Assembly: GCA_016869145.1 (NCBI GenBank)
Contig: VGEU01000027.1
Coordinates: 1 to 32,889 of the forward strand
Length of the DNA: 32,889 bases
Source: Alphaproteobacteria bacterium
Lineage (GTDB): Bacteria > Pseudomonadota > Alphaproteobacteria > MPNO01 > VGEU01
Direction of reading: 5' to 3'
This document shows positions 1 to 7,999 of the stretch, piece by piece. A program made the position numbers and the translations under genes. The first letter of the stretch is position 1. Every line of letters begins with the position of its first letter. The notes under the pieces are model-generated. The model did not search any database. It was not told the origin of the DNA and worked only from the letters and a program-made list of their open reading frames with translations.

Positions 1-273
1 GTGACGCCGGTGCCGTCATCGGTTTTGGTCTCCCTCTGCGGGGCGTTCACCGCCCCGCGGCGCGGCGCCGCAGCAGACGCGAACGCCGCTCACCATTTTT
101 CTTGCCGGAGCGAGTGTAGTGGCTTTCCGGCCGCGCCGCCATGCGCACGGGAGGTGTCGATGACAGGCTTCACACCGGAACCGGCGGGCGCGCGCGGCGT
201 CATGAGCGGGCGCGCGGCGATGTCGGCCGGCATGGCCGTGCATCATCGCGCGACGCTGGGCCGCCGCGGCGGT
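1..273. other. Left-edge stretch with no supported gene
   Basis: No reading frame here has recognisable protein content. A perfect hairpin (8-bp arms 38-45 and 51-58, 5-base loop) and a 12-bp GC palindrome (261-272), just past the amidase stop, are visible. A run of five T at 96-100 follows a loose inverted repeat (62-67/84-89), which could be the terminator of a plus-strand gene lying left of the window. None of these is strong enough to call. Confidence 0.4.
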
Positions 274-1701
274 TCAGAGCATCGGCCGGCGTTCGGCCCA
301 CGGGCGCGCGGCCTCGAATTCCGCCGCGATGCGGAGCAGCCGGTCCTCGCCGTGCCAGGCGCCCGCGATCTGAAGGCCGATCGGCACGTTGTCACGCGAC
401 ATCCCGCACGGCAGCGAGATCGCCGGATGGCCAGTGTGGTTGAACGGGTGCGTGTAGGGGAACCAGCTCCGCCGCGGCACGTCGGTGGCATGGCCGTTGA
501 TCGTGATCGGCTCCCATGCCCTGAGCCGCGACGGTATCGACGGCACCGCGAGCGTCGGCGTCACGATCGCGTCGAACCGAGCCAGCACGCCTTCGATCTG
601 GCGGAACAGTACGGTCTTGCCGAGCATCGCGTTCTGGAGATCGCGCGCGGTGTAGTGCGCGCCGCGTTCGATCCCCTGAAGGAGCGAGCGGTCGATCTTG
701 TCGGCGAAGCGATCGATCCGGCCGCCATAGGCGGCGAAGGCATGCGCGGAGACGAGAACGAACAGGATGTCGACCGCGGCCGAGAGGTCGATCGCGATCT
801 CCTCGACGGCCGCGCCGAGACGCTCGAGCGCCTTCACCGCGCCCTCGCAGGCCGCGCGCACCTCGGAATCGAGCGCGGCGTTCCCCACCATCGGCGCCCA
901 GGCGAGGCGCATTCCCGCGAGCGAACCTTGCGGCCGGGCGAACGAACGGTAATCGCGGATCGGGGCGCCCCGGGACCACGGATCGGTGCGGTCCGGGCCG
1001 GCGCAGACGGTCATCATCAGCGCCGCGTCGGTGACGGTCCGGGTCATCGGGCCGACGATCGTCGTCGTGTCGAGAAGATCGGGAAGCTCCGGATAGGGAA
1101 ACGCGCCGGTCGTCGTCTTGAGCCCGACCACGCCGCAGGCGCTCGCCGGGATGCGCACCGAGCCGGCGCGGTCGGTGCCAAGCGCGAGCGCGCCGCAGCC
1201 GCTCGCGAGAGCGGCGCCCGCGCCCCCCGACGAGCCACCGGTCGAGAAGGCATGGTTCCACGGGTTGAGCGTCAGACCCCACAGCGGATTGTCGTTGGTG
1301 CCCTTGTGTCCGACCTCGGCCATGTTGGTGATGCCGATCGGGATCGCACCCGCCGCGCGGAGCCGTGCCACGACGACACTGTCGCGCGCCGGCACGTTGT
1401 CGGCGAACATGTTGGAGCCGAAGGTGATCCGCTCGCCGGCGACATTGACCATGTCCTTGACGCTGAACGGCACGCCATGGAGGGGCCCGAGCACGGCGCC
1501 GGGCTTCATCGCGTCCGTCGCGGCGCGGGCCTCGGCGCGGGCCTTCTCGGCGCGCACCACGGTGAACGCGTTGAGGACGGGTTGCACGCGGTCGATCTGC
1601 GCCAGGACCGCATCGACCAGCTCGGCGGGCGACAGCGCCTTCCGCGCGATCAGCCGCGCGGTCTCGTGGGCTGGCATGAAACAGAGATCGGTCGTCGTCA
1701 C
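274..1701 (-). CDS. Amidase-signature family amidase
   Basis: This 475-residue protein belongs to the amidase signature family, which hydrolyses carboxylic amides to acid and ammonia in the cytoplasm. The Ser-cisSer-Lys triad is visible: Lys82 in the HGVPFSVKD motif, Ser157 in GGSSGG and the nucleophile Ser181 in TDRAGSVRIP. The 24-residue spacing between the two serines matches fatty acid amide hydrolase. One oddity is Ala179 where the family usually has Gly just before GS (TDxGGS), near the oxyanion hole. The start is GTG at 1701, chosen because GGGAGGA lies 5 bases upstream. It is divergent from the acyl-CoA dehydrogenase pair across a 185-bp gap that could hold shared control elements. 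The substrate is unknown; catabolic context suggests it frees an acid for CoA activation, but that is inference. Confidence 0.93.
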   Translation of the reverse strand: MTTTDLCFMPAHETARLIARKALSPAELVDAVLAQIDRVQPVLNAFTVVRAEKARAEARAATDAMKPGAVLGPLHGVPFSVKDMVNVAGERITFGSNMFADNVPARDSVVVARLRAAGAIPIGITNMAEVGHKGTNDNPLWGLTLNPWNHAFSTGGSSGGAGAALASGCGALALGTDRAGSVRIPASACGVVGLKTTTGAFPYPELPDLLDTTTIVGPMTRTVTDAALMMTVCAGPDRTDPWSRGAPIRDYRSFARPQGSLAGMRLAWAPMVGNAALDSEVRAACEGAVKALERLGAAVEEIAIDLSAAVDILFVLVSAHAFAAYGGRIDRFADKIDRSLLQGIERGAHYTARDLQNAMLGKTVLFRQIEGVLARFDAIVTPTLAVPSIPSRLRAWEPITINGHATDVPRRSWFPYTHPFNHTGHPAISLPCGMSRDNVPIGLQIAGAWHGEDRLLRIAAEFEAARPWAERRPML

Positions 1702-1720
1702 GGCAGTCCTCCCGGCACGA

Positions 1721-1736
1721 TCGTTCGGTCGCGAAC
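1721..1736. promoter_or_regulatory. Inverted repeat CGTTCG-N4-CGAACG, candidate operator
   Basis: A perfect 6-bp inverted repeat with a 4-base centre lies 20 bases upstream of the amidase start, in the divergent region shared with the acyl-CoA dehydrogenases. Position and symmetry suit a dimeric regulator such as an IclR- or TetR-family protein, but no such regulator gene is adjacent, so this is only a candidate. Confidence 0.3.
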
Positions 1737-1886
1737 GGTCATGCTAGACGGGCCGCGTCGCCCTGTCCCTCGGCCCGTTCGCCGGACGATCCGGTCAGAA
1801 TCGGATCGAAGCCGGACCGGTTTCGTGGCAAGCTCGCGCCATCGAAGCGCCGCGCCACGGCGCCCGCCGGCCATGGGGAGAGAGCC

Positions 1887-3038
1887 ATGTTCCGCCAAGA
1901 CAGCGACCAAGAGAAGGCATTCCGCGCCGAGGTCCGCACCTGGTTCGCGGCCAACCTGCCGGACGAGATCCGCGACCGCACCCACCGGTTGCCGCCGGAC
2001 AAGATGAAGCCGTGGTGGAAGAAGGTCTATGAGCGCGGCTGGGCCGGCCCGCACTGGCCCAAGGAACATGGCGGCATGGGTGCGACGCTCAACGAGCAGA
2101 TCATCCTCCTCGAGGAGACCGCGCGCGCCGGCGCGCCGACCCTGCACGGTCCGGGTCTCACCTTTCTCGCCCCGACGATCATGGAGTTCGGAACGCCGGC
2201 GCATAAGGCGCGTCATCTTCCCAAGATCCTGTCGGGCGAGTGCTACTGGGCGCAGGGCTATTCCGAGCCGGGGTCGGGCTCCGACCTCGCCAGCCTGTCG
2301 TGCCGCGCCGAGCTCCGCGGCGACCACTTCGTCGTCAACGGTCAGAAGATCTGGAACACCCACGCGCACTACGCCGACTGGATGTTCACCCTCGTCCGCA
2401 CCGACCCCGAGGCCAAGCCCAAGCACGCCGGCATCAGCATGCTGCTGATCGACCTCCGGACGCCGGGCGTGACGCCGCGCGGGATCAACACAATCTCGGG
2501 CGACGACGAGCTCTGCACCGTCTTTCTCGACGACGTTAAGGTGCCGAAGGAGCATCTGCTCGGCCCGCTCAACGGCGGCTGGAAGGTCGCGAACTTCGTG
2601 CTCAACTTCGAGCGCTTCAACCAGTCGAGCCCCGTCGCGGTCAATATCGCGATGGAACGGGTCAAGCGCACCGCGCGCGCCACCGGCGCGATGAACGACC
2701 CGTCGTTCCGCGATCGGCTCGCCAAGGTCGAGATCGACCTCCTGACCCAGGCCGCGCTCTACACCCATGCCGTCGATCTCACCAATGCCGGGCGGATCCT
2801 CGGGCCGGAGGCCTCGATCATGAAGATCACCGGCACCGAGAACCTGCAACGCGTCGTCGACCTCCTGATCGAGGCAGCCGGCGGCAACGGCGCCGACCTC
2901 GAGCGCTTCGACACGCCCGAAGGCTCGGTCGACGTCACCGGCCTCTTCCTTCTCCACCGCCGGGCGACGATCTACGGCGGCTCCAACGAGATCCAGCGCA
3001 ACGTCATCGCGCGGCGCGTGCTCGCGCTTCCCGGTTGA
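1887..3038 (+). CDS. Acyl-CoA dehydrogenase (first of a tandem pair)
   Basis: This 383-residue, full-length acyl-CoA dehydrogenase would oxidise an acyl-CoA to a 2-enoyl-CoA using FAD and passing electrons to ETF. The middle-domain flavin motif is at 124-136 (GYSEPGSGSDLAS). The C-terminal IYGGSNEIQRN motif is at 362-372. The position of the MCAD catalytic Glu (IYEG in MCAD) is Gly364 here. Glu242, in the NFERF helix, sits where isovaleryl- and long-chain-type enzymes carry their base, so it is the likely catalytic residue. The start at 1887 has GGGGAGAGAG just upstream. The next gene, 70 bp downstream, is a close paralogue, so the two may form a heteromer or act on related substrates. The substrate cannot be assigned. 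Confidence 0.95.
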   Translation: MFRQDSDQEKAFRAEVRTWFAANLPDEIRDRTHRLPPDKMKPWWKKVYERGWAGPHWPKEHGGMGATLNEQIILLEETARAGAPTLHGPGLTFLAPTIMEFGTPAHKARHLPKILSGECYWAQGYSEPGSGSDLASLSCRAELRGDHFVVNGQKIWNTHAHYADWMFTLVRTDPEAKPKHAGISMLLIDLRTPGVTPRGINTISGDDELCTVFLDDVKVPKEHLLGPLNGGWKVANFVLNFERFNQSSPVAVNIAMERVKRTARATGAMNDPSFRDRLAKVEIDLLTQAALYTHAVDLTNAGRILGPEASIMKITGTENLQRVVDLLIEAAGGNGADLERFDTPEGSVDVTGLFLLHRRATIYGGSNEIQRNVIARRVLALPG

Positions 3039-3108
3039 GAGCGGCGACAGCCGGACGACGATCGATTAGAGTGCTATCGAGTTCGATGACAGGACCGGGA
3101 ACATCGTC

Positions 3109-4266
3109 ATGGACATCAGCTTCCGAGAAGATTCGGCCGACGAGAAGGCCTTCCGCATGGAGGTGCGCGCGTGGCTGGCGAAGACGCTGCCCGATGACCT
3201 GCGCGGGCTCTCGACCCGCTCGACCTATGAGCGGACGCAGTGGTGGCACAAGCAGATCTTCGCGCGCGGCTGGATCGCGCCCCATTGGCCGCGGGAATAT
3301 GGCGGCATGGAGGCGACGCTCAACCAGCAGATCATCCTGAAGGAGGAGTTCGCCCGCGCCGGCGCGCCCGAGCTCTCCGGTCAGGGCCTCAACCACATCG
3401 GGCCGATCCTGATGCAGTTCGGCACGCCCGAGCAGAAGGCGAAGCACCTGCCGCCGATCCTCGCGGGCGATGTCGTGTGGTGCCAGGGCTATTCCGAGCC
3501 CAATGCCGGCTCGGACCTCGCGAGCCTCACCACACGCGGCGACGTCCAGGGCGACCACATCATCGTGAACGGACAGAAGATCTGGACCACGTGGGCGCAC
3601 CATGCGCACTGGATCTTCGCGCTCATCCGCACCGATCCGGGCGCCGCGCGCAAGCAGGCCGGTATCAGCTTCATCCTGATCGACATGAAGACACCCGGCA
3701 TCAAGCCGAGTGGCATCAAGACGATCGCCGGCGACGACGAGTTCGCCCAGGTGTTCTTCGACAATGTCCGCGTGCCGATCACCAATCTTGTCGGCAAGCT
3801 CAACGACGGCTGGAAGATCGCGAACTCGCTCCTCGTCCACGAGCGGCTCGGCAATGCGAACCCGCAGGTCGCGATCGATGTCGTCGACCGTGTCCGTAAG
3901 ATCGGCGCGGCGACCGGCATGATGGAGCTCGCCGCGTTCCGCGACCGCCTCGCGCGGTTGGAGCTCGACCTCCTGTCGCTGTCGGCCGCCTACAGCCACG
4001 CGATCGGGATCATCAACGCGGGTCGCGAGCTCGGCCCCGATTCCTCCTTCATGAAGATCGTCGGCACCGAGCTCCTGCAGCGCGCCACCGATCTCCTGAT
4101 CGAGGCGGCCGGCGCCGAGGGCGCCTCGCTCGAGCGGATCGATACGCCGGAAGGACGGGTCGATGCGGCGACCGCGTTCCTGCAGTCGCGGCGGGCGACG
4201 ATCTATGGCGGATCGGGCGAGATCCAGCGCAACATCCTGTCGAAGCGCGTCCTGACCCTGCCCTGA
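3109..4266 (+). CDS. Acyl-CoA dehydrogenase (second of a tandem pair)
   Basis: This 385-residue paralogue of the preceding gene has the same domain order: N-terminal helical domain, beta domain with GYSEPNAGSDLAS (127-139), and C-terminal helical domain with IYGGSGEIQRN (365-375). As in its neighbour, the MCAD Glu376 position is glycine (Gly367) and Glu245 in HERLGN is the likely base. The ATG at 3109 is the first start giving a normal N-terminus; only a weak GGGAA-type ribosome site precedes it, so translation may depend on the upstream gene. It ends 39 bp before a convergent acyl-CoA ligase, with inverted repeats between. It is probably co-transcribed with the first dehydrogenase. Specificity is unknown. 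Confidence 0.95.
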   Translation: MDISFREDSADEKAFRMEVRAWLAKTLPDDLRGLSTRSTYERTQWWHKQIFARGWIAPHWPREYGGMEATLNQQIILKEEFARAGAPELSGQGLNHIGPILMQFGTPEQKAKHLPPILAGDVVWCQGYSEPNAGSDLASLTTRGDVQGDHIIVNGQKIWTTWAHHAHWIFALIRTDPGAARKQAGISFILIDMKTPGIKPSGIKTIAGDDEFAQVFFDNVRVPITNLVGKLNDGWKIANSLLVHERLGNANPQVAIDVVDRVRKIGAATGMMELAAFRDRLARLELDLLSLSAAYSHAIGIINAGRELGPDSSFMKIVGTELLQRATDLLIEAAGAEGASLERIDTPEGRVDAATAFLQSRRATIYGGSGEIQRNILSKRVLTLP

Positions 4267-4307
4267 CGGCGGCCGTCACCGACCGCTGACGACCGGCCGC
4301 GCCGGTC
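4264..4307. terminator. Two inverted repeats between convergent genes
   Basis: Two perfect inverted repeats sit between the convergent acyl-CoA dehydrogenase and acyl-CoA ligase genes: TGACGGC/GCCGTCA (4264-4278, 1-base centre) and GACCGGC/GCCGGTC (4291-4307, 3-base loop). There is no T-tract on either strand, so they resemble a GC-rich bidirectional stop or transcript-end stabiliser rather than a textbook intrinsic terminator. Confidence 0.35.
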
Positions 4308-6270
4308 ACGCCGACGGCGCAAGGCGGCTCTTGATCACCTTGCGGGTCGCGGTGAGCGGAAGCTCGGCGCGGATCTTGAGCTGCTCGGGCAGCTTGTACT
4401 TGGCGACGCCCTGCGTGGTGAGGAAGGCGCACAAGCCCTCGAGGTCGAGCGCGGCGCCCGGCTTCAGCACCGCGAAGCAGCACGCCCGCTCACCCATCCG
4501 CGCGTCGGCCACCGGAACGATCGCGCATTGCACGACCGCGGGATGGCGCTCGATCAGGAGCTCGACCTCCTGCGGGTTGTACTTGACGCCGCCGCGATTG
4601 ATGACGTCCTTGATGCGACCCGACAGCGTCACATTGCCGGACGAATCCATCGAACCGATGTCGCCCGATCGGAACCAGCCGTCGGCGGCGAAGGCCGCCG
4701 CCGTCGCCGCCGGGTTGTCGTAGTAGCCCGCGAACACCGACGGCCCGCGAACCTGGAGCTCGCCGTCCCCGCCGGTCGGCACGGCGCGGCCGTTCTCGTC
4801 GGCGATCCGGACCTCGGTTCCCGGCGAGGCGCGTCCGGCGCTGGTCGCCGCGCGCTCGAGCGGATCGCCGGGCCGGGTGTAGAGGCCGGCCTGCAACTCC
4901 GTCATGCCCCAGAGCTGGGAGATCGTGCCGTTGCGCAGATGGGGGCCGACCGCGCGCACGAGATCGGGCGGCACGACCGAGCCCGACAGCACGATCAGCC
5001 GGAGCGAGGCGAGATCGGCGCCGGCGAAGCTGTTCGCCGCCTGGCAGGCCGCGAGATGGGCGGGCCCGGCGAACACGTGGCTCGCCCGGCCGGCCGCGAT
5101 GGTCTTGACCAGATCGGGCGGCGTGAAGCGCGGCAGGAGGAGAACGGCGGCGCCGGCGCAGAGCGCCATCTGGACCGAATAGAGCGCATAGAGATGGCCG
5201 AACGGCGCCGCGGAGAGAACGACGTCGCCGGCGCGGATGTCGTGCTCGACGATCCCGAGCCGCGCATTGGTCAGCATCTGGTGCGAATTGAGCGGCACGC
5301 CCTTCGGCGCCGAGGTCGTGCCCGAGGTGTAGAGGAGAAGGAAGGGATCGGCCGCGCTCGGAACCGGAAGGTCATCGGGGAGCGGCCTGGCCTCGGCCGC
5401 AAGCGCGTCATGGGCGATCGCGCCGGCGGGCGGCGCGCCGACGACGATCACGGTGCGGAGATGCGGCAGCTCGCCCCGGTGCGCCAGCGCCCATTCGGCC
5501 GGCCGGAACTCGCCTATCGCCTCGGGCACGATCAGCGCGCACGCTCTCGAATGCGTGAGCTGCGCGGCGAGGTCGGCTTCGCGGAACGTCATGTAGAGGG
5601 TCGACATGACGGCGCCGAGCCAGCTCAGGGCGAGGAAGCCTTCGAGATGCTCGACCGTGTTGAGGAGCTGCACCGCCACCACCTCGCCCGGGCGCACGCC
5701 GGCGTGGTAGAGACCGGCGGCAAGCGTCGCCACGCGGCGCCCGAGCGCGGCATAGGTGATGACGCGGCCGCCATCGATGATCGCCGGCGCGTCCGGACGC
5801 TCGCGCGCGTGGCGTTCGATCCAGCCGCGCAGGGTATCGCTTCGCCACAGACCGCGCTCGACATAGCACCGCACGCGCTCGGGGTCGAAGGCGAGCGCGG
5901 CACGCAGGCCGAGCGCGGCCTCGCTGTAGCGGAAATGGTCCTGGAACGGCGTCATGCGGTCGGCCCTGAACCGCCGGCCGCCGCCGAGCCGGTTCAGCAT
6001 GTGATAATGGCCGGTGCGGAAGCGCCGCCGCTCCTCGAGATTGCGGATGAACGTGACCTGGGCGGACAGGAGCCCGATGCGGGCGGCGATCTCGGCATCG
6101 GACATGCCGAGCTCGTGGCGGTGCGCGTCGATGGCGGCGAAGTCCTTGTCACGGACCGGGTCGCCGCGGCGGATCTGGTGATTGTTGCTGAGGCGGAAGA
6201 TCGTCTCGCCGTAGGCGTCGATCATCGCATCGGTGATGCCGAGCTGCCGGCGGGAAAGCCCCTGGGTCAC
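4306..6270 (-). CDS. Acyl-CoA ligase (AMP-forming) with helix-turn-helix-like N-terminal extension
   Basis: The 654-residue product is an ANL-superfamily enzyme that adenylates an acid and joins it to CoA. The ATP-binding P-loop motif YTSGTTSAPKG, the WGMTE motif, the SGDIG motif and a C-terminal catalytic-lysine region (TATRKVIKSRL, with Arg in place of the usual Gly before Lys) are all visible. About 140 residues precede the ligase domain, which begins near residue 148. Within them, residues 54-82 (LGMSDAEIAARIGLL and following) look like a helix-turn-helix, which is unusual for this family. The start is GTG at 6270, sharing GTGA with the stop of the upstream 4Fe-4S gene, so the two are translationally coupled. 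An in-frame start at 6351 exists but lies inside the neighbour. The substrate is unknown; cyclohexanecarboxylate- or aryl-CoA ligases are plausible relatives. Confidence 0.9.
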   Translation of the reverse strand: MTQGLSRRQLGITDAMIDAYGETIFRLSNNHQIRRGDPVRDKDFAAIDAHRHELGMSDAEIAARIGLLSAQVTFIRNLEERRRFRTGHYHMLNRLGGGRRFRADRMTPFQDHFRYSEAALGLRAALAFDPERVRCYVERGLWRSDTLRGWIERHARERPDAPAIIDGGRVITYAALGRRVATLAAGLYHAGVRPGEVVAVQLLNTVEHLEGFLALSWLGAVMSTLYMTFREADLAAQLTHSRACALIVPEAIGEFRPAEWALAHRGELPHLRTVIVVGAPPAGAIAHDALAAEARPLPDDLPVPSAADPFLLLYTSGTTSAPKGVPLNSHQMLTNARLGIVEHDIRAGDVVLSAAPFGHLYALYSVQMALCAGAAVLLLPRFTPPDLVKTIAAGRASHVFAGPAHLAACQAANSFAGADLASLRLIVLSGSVVPPDLVRAVGPHLRNGTISQLWGMTELQAGLYTRPGDPLERAATSAGRASPGTEVRIADENGRAVPTGGDGELQVRGPSVFAGYYDNPAATAAAFAADGWFRSGDIGSMDSSGNVTLSGRIKDVINRGGVKYNPQEVELLIERHPAVVQCAIVPVADARMGERACCFAVLKPGAALDLEGLCAFLTTQGVAKYKLPEQLKIRAELPLTATRKVIKSRLAPSA

Positions 6271-7166
6271 GAGCCGAGCTTGCTCCGGCGGATGGGGTCG
6301 GCCTGCGGCGCGCGTGTCGCGATCGGGCAGACGCGCATGCACTCGAAGCATTGCGCGAGCAACCCGCCCGAGCCGACCGACATCTTGTACCAGAGCATCT
6401 TGTTGTCGGGATCGAACAACGCGTCGGTGCGCGCCGCCGCGTCCTCGGCCGCGAGAGCGGCGGCGATAACCGCGGGCACCGCCTCATATTGCTGGGTCAT
6501 CTCGGCACAGGCCGCCATGTCGTAGTGCATCTCGGCCTGGCGTCCGGCGTCGTCGATCCGGCCCGACAGGCACTGCACCGGGCAGAACTTCATGCACGGC
6601 GTCTGCCCGACCTTGCGATACATGTCGACGCAGGACGGCGCCGGGCACGGGTTCTCGGCGAGCGGTGCATCGGCCGGCAGCTCGAGCTCGGTGAAGACCG
6701 AGGCGAAATACATGTAGCCGAACTCGGGATGGAGCAGGATGTCGCCGGCGAGCGAGCGGGCGCCGATGCCGGCGAGCTCGGCGTGGAGCTTGAGGCTCTG
6801 CATCGGTACGCGCGGCCCGGCCTCGTTGTCCATGTCGGGCGGGCAGTAGATCGACGGCGTCTGGAACCGGTTCTCGATGAAGAACGAGAGCCCGTAGGCG
6901 CAGGAATAGGCGCGCGTCTCGGTCGAGCCGAAATAGGCCATCGCCTTGGCGGGCACGCTCCACGCACCTTGCGTCTGTCCGCCGACGCCGAGCGCGATGA
7001 CCGATTTGACGCGTGGCATGATGTCGGACGGCCGGTGGCCGGGCGGCGCGATACGCTCGATCGCGGCGAGATCGGCGACGCCGACCACAAGCGCGCCGCG
7101 CTTCTTGGCATAGGCGATGATCTCAGCCTTGGCGGCGGCGGGATCGATCTCGGTGGTTCCGCTCAT
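6267..7166 (-). CDS. QueG/reductive-dehalogenase-like 4Fe-4S protein
   Basis: This 299-residue cytoplasmic protein has two cysteine clusters typical of 8Fe-8S proteins. One group is Cys174, Cys179, Cys191, Cys195, Cys199 and Cys220. The second is Cys273, Cys276 and Cys280 in CFECMRVCP. The N-terminal part (AKKRGALVVGVADL at 20-33, then VKSVIALGVGG at 53-63) resembles epoxyqueuosine reductase and reductive-dehalogenase-like proteins. The size is shorter than most QueG proteins and the context is not tRNA modification, so queuosine synthesis is unlikely. It overlaps the acyl-CoA ligase by 4 bp, suggesting a redox step linked to that acid. The ATG at 7166 has GAGGGA upstream. The exact reaction is unknown. 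Confidence 0.8.
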   Translation of the reverse strand: MSGTTEIDPAAAKAEIIAYAKKRGALVVGVADLAAIERIAPPGHRPSDIMPRVKSVIALGVGGQTQGAWSVPAKAMAYFGSTETRAYSCAYGLSFFIENRFQTPSIYCPPDMDNEAGPRVPMQSLKLHAELAGIGARSLAGDILLHPEFGYMYFASVFTELELPADAPLAENPCPAPSCVDMYRKVGQTPCMKFCPVQCLSGRIDDAGRQAEMHYDMAACAEMTQQYEAVPAVIAAALAAEDAAARTDALFDPDNKMLWYKMSVGSGGLLAQCFECMRVCPIATRAPQADPIRRSKLGS

Positions 7167-7202
7167 CGTCGCGTCCCTCGCCTGACAGCTCGCCGACCCG
7201 CG

Positions 7203-7232
7203 AGCTTAGCCACATCCGAACCGATCCGCCAA
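7203..7232 (-). promoter_or_regulatory. Possible promoter for the 4Fe-4S/ligase pair
   Basis: On the minus strand, TTGGCG (7232-7227) and TAAGCT (7208-7203) are separated by 18 bases, about 36 bases upstream of the ATG of the 4Fe-4S gene, in the 131-bp gap after livF. The match to a sigma-70 pattern is only fair. Confidence 0.3.
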
Positions 7233-7297
7233 GACGGTTCGCCGGAGGCCACCTCGCCGTGGCAGGCGCGGATCCCGCGCGCGATCGAGAAACGCGA

Positions 7298-7999
7298 TCA
7301 AACGCCGAGATAGGTGCGCTTGACGTCGGAGTTCGCCTCGAGCGTGGCGGGCGTGCCGGTGAACTGGATGCGGCCCTGGTTGAGGACGTAGACCGCGTCG
7401 GCGAGACTGGTCGCGACCTCGTAATTCTGCTCGACCAGCAGCATCGTCGTACCCGACTGCTTGATCCGCCGCATGTCCGCCTCGAGCGCCTCGATGATCA
7501 CGGGCGCGAGCCCCTCGGTCGGCTCGTCGAGGATCAGGAGCTCGGGCGCGCCGACCAAGGCGCGGCCGATCGCGAGCATCTGCTGCTCGCCGCCGGAAAG
7601 CTGGTTGCCGTAATTGCCACGCCGTTCGGCGAGGCGTGGGAACATCGCGTAGATCTCGTCCGGCGGACGCCGGCCGGAGCGGCCACGGTTGACGGCATAG
7701 GCGACGTCGAGATGCTCCTGCACCGTGAGCGATGGAAAGATGCCGCGGTCCTCGGGCACGAAGCCGACGCCCTTGGCCATGATGCGATAGGTCGGAAGCC
7801 GCGTGATGTCCTCGCCACGGAGCGTGATCCGGCCGCGCCGCGCCGGTGTGAGCCCGATGATCGAGCGCAATGTCGTCGACTTGCCGACGCCGTTCCGGCC
7901 GAGGAGCGCGACGCAGGTCCTTGCCTCGACGGTGAGCGAAATGCCCTGGAGGACGTGGCTGTCGCCGTAATAGGTATGGACGTCGTCAAGCTCGAGCAT
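7298..7999 (-). CDS. livF: Branched-chain/hydrophobic-acid ABC transporter ATPase LivF
   Basis: This 233-residue ATPase is one of the two nucleotide-binding subunits of the HAAT transporter encoded here. The Walker A motif GRNGVGKST, the ABC signature LSGGEQQ and Walker B LLILDEPTEGLAP are intact, and the LivF-type C-terminus is present. The ATG at 7999 was chosen because AAGG lies 4 bases upstream and MLELDDVHTYYG is the normal LivF beginning; it overlaps the end of livG by 14 bp. It is the last gene of the livJHMGF set. The nearby acyl-CoA ligase and dehydrogenases suggest that the transporter takes up an organic acid for catabolism rather than leucine, but this is inference. Confidence 0.95.
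   Translation of the reverse strand: MLELDDVHTYYGDSHVLQGISLTVEARTCVALLGRNGVGKSTTLRSIIGLTPARRGRITLRGEDITRLPTYRIMAKGVGFVPEDRGIFPSLTVQEHLDVAYAVNRGRSGRRPPDEIYAMFPRLAERRGNYGNQLSGGEQQMLAIGRALVGAPELLILDEPTEGLAPVIIEALEADMRRIKQSGTTMLLVEQNYEVATSLADAVYVLNQGRIQFTGTPATLEANSDVKRTYLGV

Noticed and set aside
1-2007. A 668-codon plus-strand open frame, including an ATG at 160 preceded by GGGAGG
   Set aside because: It is antisense to the amidase, rich in Arg/Gly/His/Ala with no domain, and is explained by high-GC stop-codon avoidance.
4528-6525. A 665-codon plus-strand open frame
   Set aside because: Antisense to the ligase and the 4Fe-4S gene; no domain content.
6267-7166. True queuosine-synthesis QueG
   Set aside because: Shorter than QueG, different cysteine layout and catabolic rather than tRNA-modification neighbours.
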